Source: Glomus cerebriforme
Lineage: Eukaryota > Glomeromycota > Glomeromycetes > Glomerales > Glomeraceae
Assembly (NCBI GenBank): GCA_003550305.1
Contig: QKYT01000253.1
Location: 92,519 to 103,714 of the forward strand
Reading direction: 5' to 3'
Length of the DNA stretch: 11,196 bases
Shown here: positions 1-8,300 of the stretch, piece after piece
Numbering within the stretch: the stretch's first letter is position 1
How the letters are laid out: every line of letters begins with the position of its first letter
The notes under the pieces: generated by a model
Database searches by the model: none
What the model saw: the letters and a program-made list of their open reading frames with translations, nothing else
Told to the model about the DNA's origin: nothing
Program-made: the position numbers and the translations under genes

Positions 1-565
1 CCCAAAAACTACCTTGAACTGTGCATTAAACTGTTTAAGAAAGTTATTAACAAGAAAAATAGTACACGCCTACACAGTAAAGGTTGAAAAAAAGATTATC
101 TGATAAACAAATAAATTAATAAATGTANGCGTGACAAATCACNTGAAAAAATATTGTACTGTACGAAAAAAAAATNGTACAACCATCATTCGTACAGTAC
201 AGTTCAGCTGATCGTACAGTACAGTTTATATGTATACCCATTTATCGTTCTTATACCATTAGGTGTTATTTTCTTGTACCATGCATATTTGTTTACATAT
301 AGGTGGTATAAGAAAGTATGTCGTACTGACAGGTATAAGGAAGAATACATTTGCCCAAGACAGTAACACAAGTAAAAAGGATATGTTTATCAATCAAATA
401 TATAGTAAATGGGATTGTGGTACTATGACTGCGGTTAATGTAAATAATTGGGACAATGTAACCGTGGAACTGTTTGGGAACTGTTGTAAAACATCGGAGT
501 TTAAAAAAAAATACTTCAATTAAAATACATTTTTTTTCTTTCTAAAAGGAGGTATTTCTATCGTA
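1..565. other. 5' intergenic region upstream of gene 1
   Basis: No gene is supported here. The stretch is AT-rich, has three ambiguous bases (127, 143, 176), and holds a short hairpin/direct-repeat cluster at 155-226, listed separately. Two short reading frames (154-366, 263-523) overlap each other and have no recognisable domain; I treat them as chance. The last 60 bases run into the gene 1 start through a T-rich tract and an A/G-rich leader. The gene 1 promoter and 5' UTR presumably lie here, but I see no convincing TATA element. Confidence 0.6.
155..226. repeat. Short inverted plus direct repeat cluster
   Basis: TGTACTGTACGA at 155-166 is the exact reverse complement of TCGTACAGTACA at 190-201, which gives a 12-bp stem with a 23-nt loop. 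A 15-base block, TCGTACAGTACAGTT, is repeated exactly at 190-204 and 212-226 (22-base period), so either copy could pair with the left arm. It may be a degenerate transposon end or a regulatory palindrome. Confidence 0.6.
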
Positions 566-2672
566 ATGGATGTTAAAGAAACCATCAAGGTTGTTGGTGA
601 CGTTATTGGTCCATATTTGCCTTTATTTCAAACGGCTACAAATTTGATAACGAAAATAATCGAAACTTGTGAAGATGCAGAATATAACAAAAAGATTTGC
701 GATGCTCTAGTGGACCGAGTAGAATTAACTAAACCTGCTATTGAGTCATTACAACGTAGAAAACAAAAAAATGAAAAGAGATTACGTGATGAAGTATTTT
801 ATAATGCTTTTCATAAGTTTATATATGTTTTAGAAGAAATTAACACATATACTACGGATATTTCAAAAATTCAGGGTTTTAAGAAATATACAAAAGCAAG
901 TTCGATTAAAAAAAAATTTATAAAACTTACAGAAGATTATGATAAGGCAATGAATGACTTACATTTTACTATGGCAGTTGCTAACGATGAACAAAAAAGG
1001 ATTGATAATGAAGCTTTAGAAGAAGATCTTGCTGAATTTAATAAAAATCTTAAAAATGTGGGACAAGTAGTCGGTGAGATTTATGATGAAATAATGTTTA
1101 TTAAGAATCATATTAATGACAAAGTTCTACACGGCGCGAATGAGATTAGTTCAGGTGATCTAGTATCTCCTACACAAGGAAGCCTTGATGATTTCCGATG
1201 TGGAAAAAATTCTAATACTGTAGTGGTAAGGAAGAAAATTTTTAACGGACAAGAAGTAGCTTGTAAAACAATATCTATGAGCGAAGAAAAAATGAAAGGA
1301 CATCTTGAAATTCTAATGAAATTATCTGAATGTGAGCATATTCTTAAGTTTTATGGCGTCTCAAAAATCGACAATTATAACGTTATGGTTTTTGAATGGG
1401 CTAAATTTGGAACTTTGAAAGAACTTTACGAAAAACATGATATTAATTGGCATTATAAGGTTCGAATTGCTCTTAAAATTTGTCGTGGACTTATATTTTT
1501 GCAAAAGTCTTCAATTTTACATCATGACCTGAAATGTGAAAATATTTTAGTAAAAGATAGTTTTGACCCTAAAATTTATAATTTTGAGTTAGCGCGTGCT
1601 TTCACTGGAAATACTACTTCATTAAGTGGTGAGATGAATGATGCTGTACGTTGGTTAGCTCCTGAAAAATTAAAAGACCATAATACTCGATATACAACCC
1701 ATTGTGAAATTTTTAGTTTTGGCGTGTTACTTTGGGAACTTGCCTTTGAAAAAGTTCCATATGAAAGTTTGAAGGTAGACCAAATTAAGGATTTTGTGAT
1801 AAAAGGTGGTAGAGAAGTAATTAAATTTGGCGATTCAACTCCTGAAATTTCTAAACTTCAAGAAGAATATAAAAGAATTATAGAACGTAGTAAGTTTTTT
1901 TTTTAATTTATTGTACATGTCGCACTCCTTTATATTTTAATTGGTATTGTAATTGTAATGCAGGTTATAAATTTGTAAAATTTTCTTATTGATAATCTTT
2001 TTTATATATATAGCTTGGAAGGACATTCCACAAGAACGAATTTCTTTTTTGAAAGCATTGGACATGTTAGAAGAATTATATAGGTCTATTCAAAATATGT
2101 TTGATGAAAATTTACCAGCTTTAAGTCCTAATAAATCCATAGATTTTGATGGATCAAAAGATAGTTTAATAATACCTGATGATCTAATAAATCAAATAAT
2201 TCCATTAGATGAAGGTATACTAACTTTTAGAATGGGGGACCATCAAAAAGCATGGGAATGTTTTGATTATCATGCAAGTAATGGTAGCATAACAGCAAAA
2301 TATTGGAAAGGTCGTTATTTGTGGGATGGATACCTTGATAATATTAAAGGACGTGAAAAAGAAGGTAAAGCATTACTCAAAGAAGCTGCTGATGAAGGAA
2401 TCTCTGATGCTCAATTACGTTATGCTTTTACCTTATTAAACTTTCTTGATGAAGGTGATAATCGAAAAATATTTATGGATTACATCACTAAAGCTGCTAC
2501 TGAAGGTGATAATGATACCGCACAATATAACTTGGGTGATATATATTATAAAGGAAAATGTAAGATTCCAAAGGATGAAGATGAGGGAATTAAATGGTTA
2601 AAAATGGCTGCTTTGAGAAATAATACTAAAGCAATTGAATTCCTTAGAAAACAAAAAATTAAATATTTATGA
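566..2672 (+). CDS. MLKL-like protein: helical bundle, pseudokinase, Sel1 repeats
   Basis: Two exons, 566-1889 and 2014-2672, give 660 aa. Residues 1-195 are almost wholly helical and charged, resembling the four-helix N-terminal bundle of MLKL/HeLo-type proteins. A TKL kinase fold follows (about 205-465). It keeps the beta-3 lysine (VACK, K234), catalytic-loop HHDLKCEN (D321, N326), APE and the EIFSFG helix-F motif. The glycine loop is lost and DFG reads NFE (339-341), so the metal-binding Asp is missing and this is probably a pseudokinase. About three Sel1-type repeats close the protein (about 536-648, with blocks such as KALLKEAADEG and YNLGDIYYKG); these usually bind partner proteins. A phase-1 intron interrupts the kinase and its junction recreates a Thr-Trp codon pair. 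The ATG at 566 begins the conserved-looking MDVKET start, which is also seen in the decayed copy near 10184. A signalling or cell-death role is inference. Confidence 0.85.
1890..2013 (+). other. Gene 1 intron
   Basis: 124-bp GTAAGT...ATATATAG intron. Splicing joins a single A to CT, making Thr followed by Trp-Lys-Asp, which restores the kinase C-lobe tail (..RTWKDIPQERISFL..). Retention would stop at 1904-1906 and remove the end of the kinase and all Sel1 repeats. An internal CAG at 1961-1963 would lead to a stop after nine codons, so it is not the productive acceptor. Confidence 0.88.
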
Positions 2673-2755
2673 TATTAAAAAGCGAATATTTTTTGAATTT
2701 TATTGTTTATTATATTTATTATCAGTTATATGTAGTTATTTGATATTATAAATTC

Positions 2756-2761
2756 AATAAA
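2756..2761 (+). terminator. Candidate polyadenylation signal of gene 1
   Basis: AATAAA lies 84 bases after the gene 1 stop and is followed by a T-rich tract. In so AT-rich a sequence the hexamer is common by chance; position is the main support. Confidence 0.4.
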
Positions 2762-3231
2762 AAAATAACTTTTTTTTTTGTTTTCTTCGTTATAACCACC
2801 ATTTTACATTTCTTTCGTCCTTTTTAATATTCGAACAATTCAAATTTTAATCTTTGCACTTAAGTTCGTAATGTAAAGAATTAAAGAATGAAAATCACAG
2901 CAAACTTTTTGCGTGCAATTAGGCAGCTAGAATTACCATAATGCGGGGACGGGCTTATTATCTGTTCAATTCAATGACAATTACCCATGATCATATCCCT
3001 GTCAATCGAACTAATATAACCCAAATTTCTGTTATTTAAATGTAAAATTGATTTGCTGTTTGTGCGTTTGTCATATATATTTTTATCTTTTAATTATATA
3101 AAGTTTACGAGTTAGGACGAAACTAGATAATTTCTAATGTATTTATAAAACTTCCTATTTTTATTCTGATTAATAAAATAAATAGTCGCTTCAAATAATA
3201 ATTTGATATCAATTTTAAATTATAACCTGAC

Positions 3232-3237
3232 TTTATT
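3232..3237 (-). terminator. Candidate polyadenylation signal of gene 2
   Basis: TTTATT on the + strand reads AATAAA on the gene 2 strand, about 67 bases past its stop codon. Support is positional only. Confidence 0.35.
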
Positions 3238-3303
3238 TAAGTAAGAATAAATATTTAACAAAAAAATTATGATATTTTCTCCTACTTGAACTAGTAATTT
3301 TTT

Positions 3304-4615
3304 TTATTTTTCTAAAGATGAAAAATCAAACACGAGTTCGTCTGAATTATTTAAAGGAGCATCAAGTAATTGGGGGATATGTTGTGTATTGATTAATCGA
3401 GTTTTATAAAAAGCTTGAGGAGGAACAATTAATTTAGTTGATGAAAGTTCTTTTTTATATTTTTCTATTTCTTTGAATTGCTTTTCGATTTCATAATCTT
3501 TTTCTTTTTTAATAAAATCTATATATGAATAATAAAATAACTCAATCGTTTTTTTTATTTCAATTGCATCTGGTCTATTGTCCGGGTTTAAATCCCAACA
3601 CTTTTTCATTAAGTCAACGTAACATTTTGGTGCTTCTTGTTCATATATTTTAGGGCTAGCTCCTTTACATATACTTAATACCAAATCTTGATCATGTGCA
3701 TATCTGTCAAAAGGTTGTCTTCCGGTTGCTGCAAAATACATAATCATACCAAAGCTATAAATATCTGCTGCTTGAGTATAAGGTTTTCCTCTCAATACTT
3801 CAGGAGCCACATAAGGCATAATTCCATAAATATTTCCGTCAACTTTACTGTCATCTCCCCAAATATCTGAAACATACACACCATCCTGCCCAAATAATAT
3901 ATTTCCTGTATGCAAATCACGATGGACCATCTGTTTTTGATGAATTTCGACAAGACCACTAATAATATAACGTAATACTAGTATTTTATTTGACCAATCA
4001 AATTTTTCATAATTTTCATTAATCCAATCATTAAAATTTCCATCTTTTGCATATTCAAGTACCATAATAAAATGATTAGTGTTTGGATCTTGAGATATTC
4101 CGTATATTCTAAGAATACTACTGCTTACTCCACTAATTGAGTATGCTTTAACCTATTAAAGGAAAAGATGAAGTTGAAAAATAAAATATTATTACGTAGA
4201 AAAGCATTATTTATAGAGACATTCTTACCTCATTTAAAAATTCATAAGTAATGTTTTGAGAGTTATATGGATATTTTAAAGCAACCGTCTTACTCGGGCG
4301 CCTTTCATATTTATTTAAATTATATTTTAATGGACCATCCTCCCATCTTGCCGAATACACTGTACTAAAACCACCTTTGCCTATTTCTTTAATGTTAGTA
4401 AACTGATTATAAGGTATCCACTCAAATACTATATCGGTTTGGTAATTGATCTTTAATTGCATTTCTTGAATAAAATTATCAATTTTTCCATCTCCACTGG
4501 TCCAGTTTGTAAAATCTTTCTTTAAATAATTTATTTGGCATGATTTACACCACTTATTTTTGGTATTTGTATATTTCTCACCACATTTTTTACAATATTC
4601 ATCTCGAAGAACCAT
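3304..4615 (-). CDS. Zinc-ribbon-like TKL protein kinase with DIW in place of DFG
   Basis: Two exons on the minus strand, 4615-4229 and 4152-3304, encode 411 aa. The N terminus has a CxxC...CxxC pair (C8, C11, C23, C26) that probably binds zinc, then a W-T-S-G linker and E-W-I-P motif. The kinase domain (about 65-335) has glycine loop GKGGFSTVY (79-87), VALK lysine K114, HRDLHTGN (206-213), APE (245-247), DIYSFG helix F and CW...RP in the C-lobe. The DFG position reads DIW (225-227): the Asp is present, but Gly is replaced by Trp and the following activation segment is short, so activity is plausible but unusual. A charged helix that may be a coiled coil (about 344-365) precedes a PPQAFYKTRLIN block (373-384), which I recognise as a recurrent tail in this fungal family. 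It is divergent from gene 3, whose first kinase is its paralogue. Substrate unknown. Confidence 0.88.
4153..4228 (-). other. Gene 2 intron
   Basis: 76-bp minus-strand intron, GTAAGA to AATAG, phase 0 after Phe-Leu-Asn-Glu. Splicing continues into VKAYSISG...ILRIYGISQDP, which restores beta-4 and beta-5 of the kinase. Gene 3 has an intron at the same place (after Ile-Leu-Asn-Glu, phase 0), which supports both models. Confidence 0.88.
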
Positions 4616-5311
4616 AATATAAACTCTTGTATCTTGATTGTGGATTATTCCAATAAACTATTATATATTTCACTAATTGAATATATTAAACCTATTAAGG
4701 CGAAAAAAAAATATTATCATTATATAATAAGCGTTGGGAAACGTACGACAAAGAATCTAAAACGGTTATATATTTTTAAAAAATTACGCAAATTATAAAA
4801 AAAAAAAAATAAAACTACCTGATATTTGTTTTGATGAAAGAAAAAAAATTTTTTTTTACGAGTTTAAAAATACGTACGACCGTAACACGTGTGAATGATC
4901 CAAAAATCTTGGGGTCCAGAATTTAAAGTCCGTCGCTAAAAATATTTATTGGTGTTACACAAATTGTAAATGAGTCATGTGTTACAGAAATGTTTTTACG
5001 AATCTTTAAAAGGAATAAGCAGGGGTAGTATAATTCGTAGGTGGAGGAAAGAAAATGCATGGGTTAAAACCAGTTTTATATGGTTCCGAACGATAAATAG
5101 TTGTCCAATCAAAAATCGGCACTGAACAAATTATGCATTTGTACCATTTAAATGATCAGCAGACAGCAGGTTAAATAAATACCACTTCTTTTTTTAAAGA
5201 AATACATTTCGAATTATGGAATTAGGTGAAGAATCGCAAGGTATATTAATAATATTATTTAAATTATTTATAATCAAGTTATTTTCTTGATCATTAATAC
5301 TTACTTTAAAA
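4616..5311. promoter_or_regulatory. Divergent intergenic region of genes 2 and 3
   Basis: 696 bases lie between the two start codons, so both promoters must be here. It contains poly-A/T tracts (about 4797-4860), a perfect CACGTG (4886-4891) that could be a bHLH-type site, GTAACAC (4883-4889) opposed by GTGTTAC (4952-4958 and 4979-4985), and GGGGTCC at 4911 that resembles a transposon end without a partner. No TATA box stands out. A 24-codon upstream reading frame (5216-5290) precedes the gene 3 start. Confidence 0.5.
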
Positions 5312-8300
5312 ATGACTAATTTAGAACCTTTATGTGGAACATGCATAAAGTGCAAACGAACAAGAAGTCATTTTCAATGGTGTCAATCATGTATACAAGA
5401 ACAATGTAAAGAAAGTTTTTCAAAATGGACTAGTGGAAATGAGAAAATTGATAAATTTCTTCAGGATGCACAATTAAATTCTACTAGACCTCAAACTTTT
5501 CTGGAATGGATTCCTTTTGACAGATTTGAAAATATAAGTATTTTAGACAATAAATCTGACATACTTAAAAATATAAATACTTTAGACACAACAGTATATT
5601 CGGCTATTTGGAAGGATGGGCCAAGGATTTCGTGGGATCAACAAACTGAACAAACTGAACAGTTATATAGGAGATCTAAAATTAAAGTTGCTATCAAATT
5701 ATACAAGGATTGCGATGACACAGATCAAATTAATGAAATTTTAAATGAGGTAATTTATATATTTAATTTAAATATTGTTTATAATAAATGATAATTTTTT
5801 ATATTTTCTTTTTTTTTAATAATTCGTTACGAAACTTACATTTTCGTTTTTTTTTCTTAAAATATAGCTCACGATATATTTAAAATGTCAATCCCAAGAA
5901 TGCGGTTTATTTTTTCAATTTTATGGAATCTCTAAACAACCTGACAGTCATGACTATTTTATTGTAAAACAATTTCATGAAAACAGATTATCGCTAACAG
6001 ATTACATTTCTCGCAACTTCAATCATTTAAATTGGGAGAAAAAATTGCATTTATTACTTTATCTTGCTGAAAATTTAAAAGCATTACATAATGCTGGATA
6101 TGTTTATAGATATTTTATGAATCCATCTAATGTACTAGTGTTTGATAATAGCTTTTGCGCAATAGAAACATTTTCAGAATGTTGTAAAGCTTTGCCTTTA
6201 TCAAATACAGAAGAAATAACTGGACTGCAACATTATATGCCACCGGAATATTTACTTCATGAACCTTATACGAAAGCTAGTGATATTTATTCATTTGGGA
6301 TGATAATGCATACTGTTGGAACTGGAAAAACTCCTAGTTATTACCCATTATGGATTGATCATTTTTTAACTAATGATATTTGTCTAGGATTAAGACCAAA
6401 TATCCCAGATAATATACCAAAAATTTTCAAGGACTTAGTGGAGAAATGTTGGAATACTGAACCAGATTTACGCCCTAATATTCATGAAGTATACAACACT
6501 TTATTGAACTTATGGTCATCTATTTATCACAATAGCCATTTGACTCCATTAAATTTCATATGTTTGGAATTTCTTGCTGCAGATAAAAATAATGATTATT
6601 CTGAATCTAAACCCCAAGAAATCATAGAAAATAACATTGATTATATTATTAATAATAATTTGATCAACATTATTAATATAGATGAATTAACAACAATGAT
6701 TCCTATTGATAGTGGCCATTTTGGCAATATTTCAAAAGCTACATGGGAAAAGTCAAAAAATTTAGTTGCTTGCAAAAGATTAAATAGTAATCAACCAATC
6801 AGTAATAAATCAATTGAAGATTTTCGTCGTGAATTAAATATGCAAAAAGAACTCTATTTTCACTCGAGAATATTGTATATATTAGGCATAAGTTTTGGTA
6901 AGTAATTTTTAACTTATTTTTATAATATAATAACAGCACTAATTTAACATTTATCTATAGATGAAAGTACAAGAGAATATTTCCTTATAATGCAATATGC
7001 TGATGGTGGAAATTTGCGTGAATATCTTAAACAATACTTTTCAAAATTGACTTGGAATGATAAATTCAAATTGGCATATCAAATTGCCGAGGGAGTAAAA
7101 TATCTCCATGAAAAAGATATTCTTCATCAAAATTTGCATTCTAAAAATATATTAATACATCAAGGAGAAGCTAAAATTATGCTTAATATTTCGAAAAATA
7201 CAGAAGCTGATCATTTGGGTTCTAAAATGATTTCATATCATGATCCTAAATTTTTAGAAAATCCTTCTTACGATTATGATAAAAAATCGGATATTTATAG
7301 TTTAGGAGTTCTGATGTGGGAGTTATCTAGTGGAAAACCTCCTTTTATTGATGAAAAAAATGAGAAGGGTTTAAAAATTCATTTAATAGATGGTCATAGA
7401 GAGGAACCAATTCCTAATACACCTAATGAATACTTGAAATTATATAAATTATGTTGGGATTCTGAACCAGATGTAAGACCATCTATTAATAAAGTTTTTA
7501 ATAAATTAGGAAAAATGTTATATGCTCAAAATAAAAAAATTTTGGAGCCGTTAGAATTGATTAGATTGATTAAACATAATCACTTGACAGATGTTATCAA
7601 GATGGAGGACTTATCAGAAAAAAGTAACATTAGTAAAGAACTTTTAAAAGCTACTTGGAAAAAAACAGTTGTTTGTAAAAGATTGGAAAGTACTCAATTA
7701 AGTGAATCATTTCTTCATGAATTAAAGATGTATAAAAAATTAAATGGTTGTTCAAGAATTACACGTATATTAGGCATAAGTTTGAGTGAGTTAAATTAAT
7801 TTTGATTTTTTTTATCATTTATATAATAAAATGTCTACTGATTATATTTATTATTTATTTGTAGATGAAAGTACAAAAGAATATTTACTTATAATGCAGT
7901 ACGCTGATAGTGGAAATTTACGAAAATATCTTAAACATAATTTTTCAACATTAACTTGGGATGACAAAATAAAGTTGGCTTATCAAATTACTGAAGGAAT
8001 AAAATATCTTCATGATGAAGATATTCTTCATCAAAATTTACACTCTAAGAATATAGTAATACATCAAGGAGATGCTAAAATTATGTTTAATATTGTGAAA
8101 AATACAGAAACTGAATATTTGAATGATTCCGAAATGATTTCATACATTGATCCTAAACTTTTAGAAAATCCTTCTTACGAATATGATGAAAAGTCTGATA
8201 TTTATAGTTTAGGAGTTATTATGTGGGAATTAACTAGTGGTCATCCTCCTAATAATGAAAATATTCTAAAAAGTGAAAAGCCAATTCCTGGAATTCCTAA

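Larger units (their letters stand above)
2673..3303. other. Convergent 3' intergenic region between genes 1 and 2
   Basis: No gene, RNA gene or clear repeat was seen in these 631 bases. They receive the 3' ends of gene 1 (+) and gene 2 (-). Candidate polyadenylation signals for both genes lie at its edges and are listed separately. The middle (about 2930-3010) is slightly less AT-rich but has no coding frame I can support. Confidence 0.6.

Noticed and set aside
154..523. Two overlapping short + strand reading frames as genes
   Set aside because: They overlap in different frames, one spans an ambiguous base, and neither shows a domain, a splice partner or a family motif.
1961..1963. Alternative CAG acceptor in the gene 1 intron
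   Set aside because: Using it gives a stop after nine codons, while the acceptor at 2012-2013 restores the kinase tail and the Sel1 repeats.
3688..3870. 60-codon + strand frame
   Set aside because: It lies antisense inside the conserved kinase C-lobe of gene 2 and has no features of its own.
6510..6672. Splitting gene 3 into two genes at the KD1-KD2 junction
   Set aside because: The reading frame is open throughout with no promoter-like or polyadenylation-like gap. I keep one gene but flag it as needing cDNA support.
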